DNA from: Oscillospiraceae bacterium | GTDB lineage: Bacteria; Bacillota; Clostridia; Oscillospirales; Acutalibacteraceae | Assembly (NCBI GenBank): GCA_015065585.1 | Contig: SVQC01000002.1 | Location: forward strand, 1 to 64,000 | Direction of reading: 5' to 3' | Length of the DNA: 64,000 nt | Shown here: positions 17,237-26,054 of the stretch, piece by piece | Position numbering within the stretch: position 1 is the first letter of the stretch | How the letters are laid out: each line of letters starts with the position of its first letter | The notes under the pieces: model-generated | Seen by the model: the letters and a program-made list of their open reading frames with translations, nothing else | Databases searched by the model: none | What the model was told of the DNA's origin: nothing | Made by a program: the position numbers and the translations under genes

Positions 17237-17437
17237 TTAATCTCTTGATTTATAATATAGCATACAGTGACAGTAACCCTCAAAATTCGGGTCAGCTATC
17301 TGCTCTCTGAATTCTTTGCAAATACACTTATTGTCCTCTGTTTTTTCTAGACGGCAGGGACAGTATCCGCCTTTTGCTTTTAGCCCGTCTTTTATAGCCT
17401 TTACAAGCTCTTTATTTTCATTTAATTTTACTGCCAT
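17237..17437 (-). CDS. Ferredoxin-thioredoxin reductase catalytic-type protein
   Basis: This 66-residue protein has three CxC motifs: CPC (26-28), CIC (38-40) and CHC (56-58), with GYCHCMLYYK at the end. These correspond to the six cysteines of the FTR catalytic subunit, which hold a 4Fe-4S cluster next to a redox disulfide. The spacing between motifs differs from plant-type FTR, and no variable subunit gene is adjacent. The ATG at 17437 is chosen because AGGTG lies 6 bases upstream. It is co-transcribed with thioredoxin. Confidence 0.85.
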   Translation of the reverse strand: MAVKLNENKELVKAIKDGLKAKGGYCPCRLEKTEDNKCICKEFREQIADPNFEGYCHCMLYYKSRD

Positions 17438-17491
17438 CTTCATCACCTATATTTATTTTAGCACACATTTTTAAAAATTTCCACATGTATT

Positions 17492-17521
17492 TAAAAACTC
17501 CCCTTAAGTATCTAAGGGGAG
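17492..17521 (-). terminator. Terminator of the XRE regulator gene
   Basis: A perfect 9-bp stem (17498-17506 with 17513-17521) has an AAAAA flank on the left, a U-tract on the minus strand. Confidence 0.8.
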
Positions 17522-17527
17522 AATAAA

Positions 17528-18145
17528 TTATTCTTTTACTTCACCTATAACCTTTTTCTGCCATGACTTTTTATTGCACCTCGGGCACTTCATATATCTT
17601 GTTCTGCCCATATGCATTGATAAATTGACAGCCTTGAATGTAGGAACATATCTGTGACCGCATACTTTACATTCATAATATCCAGCCACTTGCTCTATTT
17701 TAAGAGCAACAAAAAAACCAATAAAACACGGAACAAATCCGGAAAAGCACAACACTATTCTCTGCCAATCCTCCATCTGCAGATACGAAGCAATATATAT
17801 AGGTACTAATAAAACTATCATTGAAAGGATACACACTACCCATTCAAGAGCCAATAATCTTTTATCGCTTTCTTCTTTCTGCTTCACCATTTCAAGCAAT
17901 CGTTTCTCTAATTCTTTATTGTAATTTTCCATAGTTACTACCTCCCCACAAAGTAAATCGTTTACACTGATTTTAAGAATTTCACACAACTCAATCATAA
18001 TAGAAGAATCAGGCATTGCTCTTCCGTTTTCCCATTTTGATATTGCTCTGTCTGTAATTCCGAGTTTTTCAGCCAGCTGCATTTGGGTCAAATTTTCCCG
18101 TTTTCTGCACTCAGCTATAAATCTTCCAATTTTTATTTGGTCCAT
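17528..18145 (-). CDS. XRE-family regulator with membrane segment and zinc ribbon
   Basis: The N-terminal 65 residues form a Cro/CI-type helix-turn-helix (LTQMQLAEKLGITDRAISKWENGRAMPD is visible in parts). A short coiled region and two hydrophobic helices (about 105-125 and 130-150) follow. The C-terminus carries paired CxxC motifs (CKVCGHRY and CPRCNKK), a likely zinc ribbon. This architecture suggests a membrane-tethered regulator. AGGAGG lies 10 bases before the ATG. It diverges from the CorC/P-ATPase unit, which may be its target, but that is only inference. Confidence 0.88.
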   Translation of the reverse strand: MDQIKIGRFIAECRKRENLTQMQLAEKLGITDRAISKWENGRAMPDSSIMIELCEILKISVNDLLCGEVVTMENYNKELEKRLLEMVKQKEESDKRLLALEWVVCILSMIVLLVPIYIASYLQMEDWQRIVLCFSGFVPCFIGFFVALKIEQVAGYYECKVCGHRYVPTFKAVNLSMHMGRTRYMKCPRCNKKSWQKKVIGEVKE

Positions 18146-18268
18146 AAGCCGTGGTCCTCCTTTCGCTATAAGTATATCCTTTTTCAGTGGTTCGGTCTAC
18201 ATACCATTAGTTGAGTTACATTAATTATACCATCATTATTACGACTTTTAAAGTAATTTTATCTTAAC

Positions 18269-18297
18269 TTGACTATTTTTCTCTTTTGTAGTATAAT
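18269..18297 (+). promoter_or_regulatory. Strong SigA promoter upstream of leader ORF and CorC gene
   Basis: TTGACT (18269-18274) and TATAAT (18292-18297) are separated by 17 bases. The predicted start near 18304 gives a leader of about 200 bases before the transporter start codon. Confidence 0.8.
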
Positions 18298-18330
18298 ATT
18301 TAAACTAATATTTTGATAGGAGTTGGTTTT

Positions 18331-18441
18331 GTGGATCCGCTGCCGCGAAGTAGCTGCTTTGACTTTATTGTCACCGAAAAAGCTGTGAAAAGTGATTATA
18401 AAGGCGTTTATGCAATGGTTTTAACCTACAATCGTAACTGA
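18331..18441 (+). CDS. 36-codon leader ORF upstream of CorC-type transporter
   Basis: A GTG start has AGGAG 8 bases upstream and opens a 36-codon frame beginning VDPLPRSSCFDFIVTEKA and ending YAMVLTYNRN. It is the first ORF after a strong promoter and ends 60 bases before the transporter gene. It may be a genuine small protein or a regulatory leader peptide; Pro codons near the start are reminiscent of Mg2+-sensing leaders such as mgtL, but the similarity is only general. I see no clear terminator or known riboswitch in the remaining leader (18442-18500). Confidence 0.45.
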   Translation: MDPLPRSSCFDFIVTEKAVKSDYKGVYAMVLTYNRN

Positions 18442-18500
18442 TGTTATATTCCGCCTTTAAAAACACATTTTATTATTAAATCGGAGGACGATAAGTCATT

Positions 18501-19823
18501 ATGTTTAAACATTTGCTGCTACAGTTTATTCTGATTGCGCTTAACGCATTTTTTGCCGCTACCGAAATTGCGGTAATTTCTCTTAATGAGAAGAAAATCA
18601 AAGCACAAGCAGAAGACGGCGATAAAAAAGCCGAAAAAATGCTTAAGATGATAGAAAACCCTACCCGTTTTCTTTCAACTATACAAATAGGCATTACACT
18701 TGCGGGATTTTTAGGTTCCGCTTTTGCTGCTGATAACTTTGCCGAAAAGCTATCTATGTTTTTAGCTTCAAAATCTGAATTATTAACAAAACATTCCGGT
18801 ATTGTAAATGATATTTCGGTTATCGTTATCACCCTTATACTTTCATTCTTTACTCTTGTTCTTGGGGAACTTGTTCCAAAAAGAGTGGCTATGCGCCATA
18901 AGGAAAAGCTTTCTTACAGTTTTTGCGGTATTATTTCTTTCCTTACCGCTGTACTCAGACCTATTATATGGTTACTTACCGTTTCAACCAACGGTATGCT
19001 CCGTATTTTCGGCATTGACCCTAACGAAAAAGAAGACTCTGTATCTGAAGAAGATATTGTACTTATGCTTGATGCCGGCGCAGACGAAGGTTCCTTAAAT
19101 CAGGACGATATTGAATACATAAAAAATGTTTTCAAGCTCGACCGTATGACCGCCGAGGACGTTATGACCCCCAGAAATTCCGTCGTTTTCGTATCTAAAG
19201 AATCAAGCGATGAGGAATTACTTACGGTTATAGAAAATGAAGGTTATTCACGAATTCCTGTTTATAGTGAGTCTCACGACAATATTGTGGGTATACTATA
19301 TACTAAGGATTATCTGTTACACAAAAACGACGAAAACTTTTCAATTGACGATGCTATTCAGCCGCCTGTTTTTGTACCTGAATCCATACATCTTGACACC
19401 TTATTCAAGGATATGCAGACCGACCATAATCATATAGTTATGGTAGTTAATGAATATGGCGAAACCTCTGGTATCGTTACTATGGAGGATATTCTTGAGG
19501 AGATAGTGGGTGAAATCTGGGATGAATCCGACGAAGCCGTTGATGATTTTACTCCCATTGATGAAGAAAACTTCAAGGTTCTTTGCAGCGTTTCTATTGA
19601 AGACTTTTTCGAATATTTCTCTCTTGAGTTTGATGAAGAAACCGAAGCCGCAACCGTTAACGGTTGGTTGACTCAGTTGGGTGAAGGAATTCCCGCTGAG
19701 GGTGACACCTTTGAGTTTAACGGAATTTCAATTACCGTTACAAAGGCTAACGATATGATGGCGCAGGAAATCACGGTTAATACTTCAGGCAGAGAAAAAG
19801 AAGAAATTGAAACTGAAGATTAA
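18501..19823 (+). CDS. CNNM/CorC-family (HlyC) transporter with CBS domains
   Basis: This 440-residue protein has an N-terminal DUF21/CNNM membrane domain with four hydrophobic helices (about residues 1-190), a CBS pair (about 205-330, with RIPVYSESHDNIVGILYTKD and GETSGIVTMEDILEEIVGEI), and a C-terminal transporter-associated domain. CNNM proteins move Mg2+ or related ions and sense nucleotides through the CBS pair. GGAGG lies 13 bases upstream of the ATG, a slightly long spacing. A P-type ATPase follows, so the pair probably manages divalent cations. Confidence 0.93.
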   Translation: MFKHLLLQFILIALNAFFAATEIAVISLNEKKIKAQAEDGDKKAEKMLKMIENPTRFLSTIQIGITLAGFLGSAFAADNFAEKLSMFLASKSELLTKHSGIVNDISVIVITLILSFFTLVLGELVPKRVAMRHKEKLSYSFCGIISFLTAVLRPIIWLLTVSTNGMLRIFGIDPNEKEDSVSEEDIVLMLDAGADEGSLNQDDIEYIKNVFKLDRMTAEDVMTPRNSVVFVSKESSDEELLTVIENEGYSRIPVYSESHDNIVGILYTKDYLLHKNDENFSIDDAIQPPVFVPESIHLDTLFKDMQTDHNHIVMVVNEYGETSGIVTMEDILEEIVGEIWDESDEAVDDFTPIDEENFKVLCSVSIEDFFEYFSLEFDEETEAATVNGWLTQLGEGIPAEGDTFEFNGISITVTKANDMMAQEITVNTSGREKEEIETED

Positions 19824-19832
19824 GTATATTTT

Positions 19833-19862
19833 GGGCTGCAATAATTGCAGCCCTTATTTTTT
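19833..19862 (+). terminator. Terminator between transporter and P-ATPase genes
   Basis: A perfect 9-bp stem (19833-19841 with 19845-19853) with a TAA loop is followed by TTATTTTTTA. It directly precedes the AGGAGG of the next gene, so it may act as a partial terminator that lowers ATPase expression. Confidence 0.75.
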
Positions 19863-19876
19863 AGGAGGCACTTTAA

Positions 19877-22498
19877 TTGTCACACAGTAAATCTATTGAT
19901 TCCGTAAAAGAGGCTTTTGAAACTGATATTGTCAGAGGTCTTAACAATTCACAGCTTGAGTCCTTAAAAACCAAATACGGTCCTAACAAATTAAAGGAAA
20001 AGAAAAAGAAAACCTTTATCGAACGGTTTGCCGACCAGTTCAAAGACGTAATGATTTTAATCCTTATTGCCGCCGCAATAGTTTCTTTCGTTATTGTGTG
20101 TGCCGAAAAGAATTGGGGAGAACTTTTTGAACCGCTGCTTATCCTCGCTATTGTAATTATGAATGCTTTTATGGGTGTTTATCAAGAAGGAAAGGCGGAA
20201 AAGGCTCTTGATGCACTTAAAAATATGTCGGCACCACACGCAAGAGTTATAAGGAACGGTGAAGAAAAAATTATTGCCGCCGCTGACCTTGTTCCCGGCG
20301 ATATTATAAAGCTGGAGGCTGGCGACTTTGTACCTGCTGATGCCCGTTTAATAGAAAGTGTTAGCCTTAAGAGCGAGGAATCCGCCTTAACCGGTGAATC
20401 CGTACCCTCTGAAAAGGATTCCTCTGTCCTGCTTTCTAAAGATGCTCCCATTGGTGACCGAACCAATATGGTCTTTTCAGGCTGCAGTATTACCTATGGT
20501 ACGGCAACGGCTATCGTTACAGCTACGGGTATGGATACCGAAATGGGTAAAATCGCCAACCTTCTTGACGACGAGGGCGACACCCAGACGCCGCTTCAGA
20601 AAAAACTTGCTCAGTTAGGCAAATATTTAGGTATATTAGCCCTTGTTATATGTACTATTATTTTTGTTGTTGGTATACTTGCTGATACTCCTGTTATGGA
20701 AATTTTTATGACGGCTGTATCTCTTGCCGTTTCAGCTATACCTGAAGGACTGCCCGTTATAGTTACCATTGTACTCTCTATAGGCGTTCAGAGAATGGTT
20801 AAAAAGAATGCGCTTATAAGAAGACTTCCCGCCGTCGAAACTCTCGGCAGCGCCTCGATTATATGCTCCGATAAGACCGGTACTTTAACACAAAACAGAA
20901 TGACACTTGTTAAGGCTTATCTTGACTCTGAAAATATTTCAGAGGATATAAGCCCTAATAACAGCGATAAAATCAGAGAGCTTTTAATCTACGGTACTCT
21001 TTGCAGTGACGGAAGCGTTGTTTTTTCTAATGATGGAGAACAGCATATAGGCGACCCTACCGAAACTGCCATTGTTTACGCTTGTCATAAAAACGGATAC
21101 AATAAGGATTCTCTTAACGAAAAATACCCAAGAATTGCCTCTATTCCCTTTGATTCCGACAGAAAATTAATGAGTACGGTTAACGAAATCGACGGAAAAA
21201 AGGTCGTTATCGTTAAGGGTGCTTTTGATATGATGGCAGAAATATGTGTTAATGGTGACCTTGAAACTGCCGCAAAAGTAACCGAAGAAATGAGTTCTAA
21301 CGCTCTCCGCGTTTTAGCCATAGGTTACAAGATAATAGATGCTCTGCCCGAGCAAATCACTAGTGAAACTATTGAAAACAATCTTAACTTTATGGGACTT
21401 GTAGGTATGATAGACCCACCACGTTCCGAAGCAAAAATTGCAGTTGAAACCTGCCGCAAAGCAGGAATAAAGCCCGTTATGATTACAGGCGACCACGTTA
21501 TTACCGCCTCTGCAATAGCAAAGGAACTCGGTATATTGCTGGAAGGCGATATGGCTATAACGGGAGCTCAGCTTGATGCTATGAGCGATAGTGAGCTTGA
21601 CCGTCAGGTTGAAAACATTTCTGTTTATGCACGAGTTTCTCCAGAAAACAAGATAAGAATAGTAAGGGCTTGGCAGAGAAAAGGCCAAGTTGTTTCAATG
21701 ACAGGCGACGGCGTAAACGATGCCCCTGCTCTTAAATCCGCAGATATAGGCTGTGCTATGGGTATTACAGGTACCGATGTTGCTAAGGGTGCTGCCGATA
21801 TGACGTTAACCGACGATAATTTTGCTACCATAGTAGATGCCGTTCAGGAAGGCCGTGGAATTTACGCCAACATCAAAAAGGTAGTAGGATTTCTGCTTGG
21901 TACAAATGTTGGAGAAGTTATTGCGGTATTTATATCAATGCTTATTTGGCAAAAGTCCCCCTTTCTTTCTATGCAGCTTTTATGGATTAATCTTGTTTCC
22001 GACAGCTTCCCCGCTATTGCGCTTGGTATGGAAGCAGTAGAGCAGGATGTTATGACACAAAAGCCTAAGCCTAAAAATGAAGGACTTTTTGCTCACGGTT
22101 TAGGTTTAAAAGTTGTGCTTCAAGGATTGATGTTTGGTGCGCTGGCAATCATAGGCTTTTATCTTGGCGGTGGCACTTACGATATTCCCGAACTTGAAAT
22201 CAAAGGCAGAACCGTTGCATTTATAGTTCTTGGTATGTCGCAGGTCGTTCATGCCTTTAATATGAGAAGCGAACATTCCCTCTTTGCAATAAGACCTTTC
22301 AGCAATAAAAAGCTTAATCTTGCCGCGCTTTTCTCTACGCTCCTTATGTTGCTCGTTATTTTCACACCGTTGCGTCACGCTTTCGGTTTAGCTCTTCTTG
22401 AAACCGAGCTTTATATTCTAGCTTTAGCACTCACCTTTGTTCCGCTGGCAGTTATGGAAATAGCAAAGCTCATACAGTTTATATTCAGAAAAAAGTAA
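19877..22498 (+). CDS. Ca2+-type P-type ATPase
   Basis: This 873-residue P2-type ATPase pumps a divalent cation, probably Ca2+, out of the cell. In order: N-terminal cation-ATPase domain, membrane helices, LTGESVPSEK of the actuator domain, the PEGL motif in helix 4 (AIPEGLPVIVTI), the phosphorylation site CSDKTGTLTQ, the hinge GDGVNDAPALK and C-terminal membrane helices. The start is a TTG at 19877 with AGGAGG 8 bases upstream. A perfect palindromic terminator follows. Confidence 0.95.
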   Translation: MSHSKSIDSVKEAFETDIVRGLNNSQLESLKTKYGPNKLKEKKKKTFIERFADQFKDVMILILIAAAIVSFVIVCAEKNWGELFEPLLILAIVIMNAFMGVYQEGKAEKALDALKNMSAPHARVIRNGEEKIIAAADLVPGDIIKLEAGDFVPADARLIESVSLKSEESALTGESVPSEKDSSVLLSKDAPIGDRTNMVFSGCSITYGTATAIVTATGMDTEMGKIANLLDDEGDTQTPLQKKLAQLGKYLGILALVICTIIFVVGILADTPVMEIFMTAVSLAVSAIPEGLPVIVTIVLSIGVQRMVKKNALIRRLPAVETLGSASIICSDKTGTLTQNRMTLVKAYLDSENISEDISPNNSDKIRELLIYGTLCSDGSVVFSNDGEQHIGDPTETAIVYACHKNGYNKDSLNEKYPRIASIPFDSDRKLMSTVNEIDGKKVVIVKGAFDMMAEICVNGDLETAAKVTEEMSSNALRVLAIGYKIIDALPEQITSETIENNLNFMGLVGMIDPPRSEAKIAVETCRKAGIKPVMITGDHVITASAIAKELGILLEGDMAITGAQLDAMSDSELDRQVENISVYARVSPENKIRIVRAWQRKGQVVSMTGDGVNDAPALKSADIGCAMGITGTDVAKGAADMTLTDDNFATIVDAVQEGRGIYANIKKVVGFLLGTNVGEVIAVFISMLIWQKSPFLSMQLLWINLVSDSFPAIALGMEAVEQDVMTQKPKPKNEGLFAHGLGLKVVLQGLMFGALAIIGFYLGGGTYDIPELEIKGRTVAFIVLGMSQVVHAFNMRSEHSLFAIRPFSNKKLNLAALFSTLLMLLVIFTPLRHAFGLALLETELYILALALTFVPLAVMEIAKLIQFIFRKK

Positions 22499-22501
22499 TT
22501 T

Positions 22502-22531
22502 AAAAAGAGGTTGGAATTCCAACCTCTTTTT
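22502..22531. terminator. Bidirectional terminator (perfect 30-base palindrome)
   Basis: Positions 22502-22516 and 22517-22531 are perfect inverted copies with A-run and T-run ends. It separates the convergent ATPase and DAHP synthase genes. Confidence 0.85.
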
Positions 22532-23560
22532 TTATATTGTATGTGCAATATTATATATAAGTTTTTCAGTCTTTTTCCAACCGATACATGGGTCTGTAAT
22601 AGATTTGCCGTAAACATGGTCGCCGATTTTCTGGCATCCGTCTTCAAGATAGCTTTCCACCATAAGACCCTTTACAAGCTTTTTAATATCATCGTTATGG
22701 GTGCAGCTGTAAATTACATCCTTGGCAATTCTCGGTTGTTCTAAATATTTTTTAGCCGAATTTGCATGGTTTGTATCTATTATAACCGATGGATTAAGCA
22801 GTCCCGATTTTTTATAAAGTTCATCAAGCTGGGCTAAATTTTCATAATGGTAATTTGCAACGCTATCTCCGTTAAGTCCCGTATATCCGCGAAGTATTGC
22901 ATGAGCAAGAGGATTACCGTCACTTTTTACTTCCCAACCTCTGTATATAAAAGTATGTCCGTGCTGTGCAGCTGAAATTGCATTCATCATTACCGTCAAA
23001 TCTCCGCCTGTGGGATTTTTCATGCCTACAGGGGTATCCATACCGCTTGAAACAAGTCTGTGTTCCTGATTTTCAACCGAACGGGCGCCCACCGCAACAT
23101 AAGAAAGTAAATCTGATAAATAACGGTGGTTTGACGGATAAAGCATTTCATCAGCACAGGTAAATCCGTAATCCTTAAGAGCTTTCATGTGCAACTGTCT
23201 TATAGCAATTATACCATTAAGCATATCGGGATTTTTGTCGGGGTCCGGCTGATGAAGCATACCCTTATAACCTGCGCCGGTGGTTCTTGGTTTATTAGTG
23301 TAAATTCGCGGAATTATAAAAATTTTATCTTTAACTTCATCCTGAATTACCCTAAGCTTTTCTATATATTCAAGAACGCTTTCAGGATAATCGGCAGAGC
23401 AAGGACCGATAATAAGCAAAAATTTATCACTATCACCCATAAAGATTTTCTTTATCTCGGCATCTCTTTCCTCTTTAATATTTTGTTCTTTTTTGCCTAT
23501 AGGAAATTCATTTTTTATATCTTTCGGAATAGGCAATTTTCTTTTAAAATCCATTCCCAT
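22532..23560 (-). CDS. aroF: 3-deoxy-7-phosphoheptulonate (DAHP) synthase, class I
   Basis: DAHP synthase condenses phosphoenolpyruvate and erythrose 4-phosphate, the entry step of the shikimate pathway. The 342-residue protein matches the AroF/G/H class: LLIIGPCSADYPESVLEYI, then RIYTNKPRTTGAGYKGM and the His-containing VIIDTNHANSAKK. It has no fused chorismate mutase, so feedback control may lie in its N-terminus. GAGGG lies 8 bases before the ATG. It is the last gene of the aromatic operon. Confidence 0.94.
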   Translation of the reverse strand: MGMDFKRKLPIPKDIKNEFPIGKKEQNIKEERDAEIKKIFMGDSDKFLLIIGPCSADYPESVLEYIEKLRVIQDEVKDKIFIIPRIYTNKPRTTGAGYKGMLHQPDPDKNPDMLNGIIAIRQLHMKALKDYGFTCADEMLYPSNHRYLSDLLSYVAVGARSVENQEHRLVSSGMDTPVGMKNPTGGDLTVMMNAISAAQHGHTFIYRGWEVKSDGNPLAHAILRGYTGLNGDSVANYHYENLAQLDELYKKSGLLNPSVIIDTNHANSAKKYLEQPRIAKDVIYSCTHNDDIKKLVKGLMVESYLEDGCQKIGDHVYGKSITDPCIGWKKTEKLIYNIAHTI

Positions 23561-23565
23561 AATTT

Positions 23566-24426
23566 TTACCCTCTCTTATCAAAGCGCTTTCTCCTTATTG
23601 TAGAAATGCGCATCATTTTTCTTATTTCTTCTCTGTTATTTTCTTTAATTGCTTTTTTTAGTTTAAAAAGATTTTCTTCAAATCCCTCTATTTCTTTTAT
23701 AAGAGGTTCTTTGTTCAGCAAAAAAAGCTCACTCCACATCTCATCGTTGATTTTAGCAATTCTAGTCAAATCACGGAAGGAGTCGCCTGTATAATCTACC
23801 AGTGCTTCGTCGTCCTTGCTGCACATAAGTGATACTGCTATACAATGAGTAAGCTGTGATAAGAAAGCAATCATTTCATCGTGCTTTTCAACATTCAATC
23901 TGGTTACTCTGTAAAATCCAAGTTCTTCTCCAAGATTTTCACAAAGTTCAATAGCCTCGGTTGTGTTTTTTTCGGTAGGTACAACGATATAGTTGGCTTG
24001 AGTAAAAATTTTAGGGTCGCTGTTAGAAATACCGCTGACCTCTTTACCTGCCATAGGATGTGCAGATATAAATTCTATATCATCCCTTAACATAGACTGA
24101 ATTTTATATACTACGCTTCCCTTTACACCCGTTACATCGGTAAGCACAGCACCACTTTTTATATATTTTTGGTTACACTCAACCCAATTAATAAATACCG
24201 TTGGATAAAGCGCAAATATTATAAGGTCGGCATTTCCAACCGTTTCAGCGTTTACCTCAGTGCTACCGCTTATTATCATACTGTTTTCCACGGCATAATC
24301 TATAGAATGTTGAAGTTTAGTTACAGCTGTCACATTATAGCCTTTATCGGTAAGAGCCTTTGCATAGCTTCCGCCTAACAAACCAAGGCCCACAATAAGT
24401 ATATTCATATCTTTGTTAAGTTTCAT
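23566..24426 (-). CDS. tyrA: Prephenate dehydrogenase
   Basis: TyrA oxidises prephenate to 4-hydroxyphenylpyruvate for tyrosine. The 286-residue protein has the NAD-binding LIVGLGLLGGSYAKAL at the N-terminus, and ISAHPMAGKEVSG and LSQLTHCIAVSL, typical of the TyrA catalytic region. It lacks an ACT domain. The ATG overlaps the end of aroA by 11 bases, with the AGGTG site inside aroA. Confidence 0.94.
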   Translation of the reverse strand: MKLNKDMNILIVGLGLLGGSYAKALTDKGYNVTAVTKLQHSIDYAVENSMIISGSTEVNAETVGNADLIIFALYPTVFINWVECNQKYIKSGAVLTDVTGVKGSVVYKIQSMLRDDIEFISAHPMAGKEVSGISNSDPKIFTQANYIVVPTEKNTTEAIELCENLGEELGFYRVTRLNVEKHDEMIAFLSQLTHCIAVSLMCSKDDEALVDYTGDSFRDLTRIAKINDEMWSELFLLNKEPLIKEIEGFEENLFKLKKAIKENNREEIRKMMRISTIRRKRFDKRG

Positions 24427-25624
24427 TTTTACTCACCTTTATATTAAGTGCGGAAATTTTCTCGAAAAAATCAGGAAAACTTTTGCTTACCGATTCGGCC
24501 CCTTCTAAAACGCCGCCGGTCTTCGACAAAAGCACCGACATAGCCATAGCTATTCTATGGTCGTTGTGTGCAAAAATCGGTTCTGTAGGTGTTTTAAGCT
24601 CTGCCCGATAAATTCTAATTATGTCATCATCTGCTTCGCTTTTTACACCAAATTTGGCAAGTTCTTGTTGCATGCAAGCTATTCTGTCACTTTCCTTTAT
24701 GCGAAGACGAGCAATGTCGGTAAATATAGCGCCGTTGCAAAAAGCTGCTAAAGAAAAAAGAACAGGGCCTAAATCGGGACAATCAGCTAGAGAAATGACT
24801 GCATTTTCCTCTTTTAGCTTTTCAAAAAGTTCTTTATAAACCCTGTCGCCTTGCAAACTGTTATCATTTAAACCTTTTACAATAACGTCTCCGCCCAGAA
24901 TATTGAAAGCGTCTAAAAAAGCAGCGTTGGAATAATCACCTTCAACTGAAAGCGTTTTATCCTCATAATTTTGATTGCCAAAAGCCTTAATTTTTTTAAT
25001 ATCACTGTAATCAATCTTAATCCCAAAGCTTTCAAGAGCAGAAAAGGTAAGTTTTAAGTAAGATGAACTCTGAAGTTTGCCCGTAATATTTATTATACTG
25101 TCACTATTAAGCAAGGGAAGAGCAAAAAGCAACCCCGATATAAACTGACTGCTGACTTCTCCTGAAAGGGTAAATTCTCCACCGAAAAGTTTACCGTTTA
25201 CCGTTATACTGTCTTCTCTTTTTAAAAAAGCAATATTTCTTTCACTGCAGATTTTTTCATAAACAGCGTATGGGCGTTGCATCAGACGACCGCTACCCAT
25301 TAATTTTTTTTCACCATTCTGAAGAAGGCAAAGCGGCAATAAAAACCGTAATGTGCTTCCGCTTTCTCTGCAGTTAAGTAAAGCTGTGTTTTTAAAGTTT
25401 TTTAACAATCCGCCTATAGTAACTTCATTTTCGTTAATTTCAGCCTTTGCACCAAGCGCCTTAAGACAATCTATGGTAGCCAGAATATCCTCAGAAAATT
25501 CAACGCCCGAAATAACGCTTTTTTCACTTAAAGCTCCGCAAATCAAAAGTCTGTGCGCCATACTTTTTGACGGTGGCACAAATACCGTGCCTTTTGCCCT
25601 GCTTTTTTCAATGCTAATTTTCAT
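24416..25624 (-). CDS. aroA: 3-phosphoshikimate 1-carboxyvinyltransferase (EPSP synthase)
   Basis: AroA transfers enolpyruvyl from PEP to shikimate 3-phosphate. The 402-residue protein has the N-terminal PPSKSMAHRLLICGALS, a Gly-Ser-Thr stretch NCRESGSTLRFLLPL, and the C-terminal IKESDRIACMQQELAKFG and HNDHRIAMAM motifs. The GESGSTLRF-type segment with an intact Gly suggests a normal PEP site. It overlaps aroQ by 11 bases upstream and tyrA by 11 bases downstream. Confidence 0.96.
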   Translation of the reverse strand: MKISIEKSRAKGTVFVPPSKSMAHRLLICGALSEKSVISGVEFSEDILATIDCLKALGAKAEINENEVTIGGLLKNFKNTALLNCRESGSTLRFLLPLCLLQNGEKKLMGSGRLMQRPYAVYEKICSERNIAFLKREDSITVNGKLFGGEFTLSGEVSSQFISGLLFALPLLNSDSIINITGKLQSSSYLKLTFSALESFGIKIDYSDIKKIKAFGNQNYEDKTLSVEGDYSNAAFLDAFNILGGDVIVKGLNDNSLQGDRVYKELFEKLKEENAVISLADCPDLGPVLFSLAAFCNGAIFTDIARLRIKESDRIACMQQELAKFGVKSEADDDIIRIYRAELKTPTEPIFAHNDHRIAMAMSVLLSKTGGVLEGAESVSKSFPDFFEKISALNIKVSKNET

Positions 25625-26054
25625 TTCCTAAATACTCCGTCAAAAAATCTACCGCCTCGGTATATCCATTTATGGAATGCCCTGAAATCGTTTTTACGCA
25701 GGCGCTTCTTATATAGCTTATCTGTCTGAAATCTTCTCTTGCCGATACGTCAGAAATATGCACCTCAACTGTGGGAATATTAACTGATTTAACAGCATCA
25801 AGAATAGCAACGCTGGTGTGCGTATATGCGGCGGGATTAATAATAATTCCGTCGATTCTTTTATATGCCCACTGAATTTTATCAACAAGGTCTCCCTCAT
25901 GGTTAGACTGATAAAACTCAATCTCTATGCCTTTATTTTCAGCATACACCTTAACGGTATCTATAAGATTTTTATATGTTTCTTTGCCGTAAATATCGGG
26001 TTCTCTGATACCCAGCATATTAATATTGGGCCCGTTAATTACAAGAAGCTTCAT
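25614..26054 (-). CDS. aroQ: 3-dehydroquinate dehydratase, type II
   Basis: AroQ dehydrates 3-dehydroquinate to 3-dehydroshikimate. The 146-residue protein has INGPNINMLGIREPDIYG with the catalytic Tyr, the QSNHEGDLVDKIQ motif, INPAAYTHTSVAILDA, and VEVHISDVSAREDFRQ. The small size and motifs place it in the dodecameric type II class. AGGA lies about 8 bases before the ATG. It overlaps both neighbours. Confidence 0.97.
   Translation of the reverse strand: MKLLVINGPNINMLGIREPDIYGKETYKNLIDTVKVYAENKGIEIEFYQSNHEGDLVDKIQWAYKRIDGIIINPAAYTHTSVAILDAVKSVNIPTVEVHISDVSAREDFRQISYIRSACVKTISGHSINGYTEAVDFLTEYLGNEN

Noticed and set aside
18331-18500. yybP-ykoY manganese riboswitch before the CorC gene
   Set aside because: The transporter context fits, but the conserved aptamer blocks are not present in order; a short ORF explains the region better.
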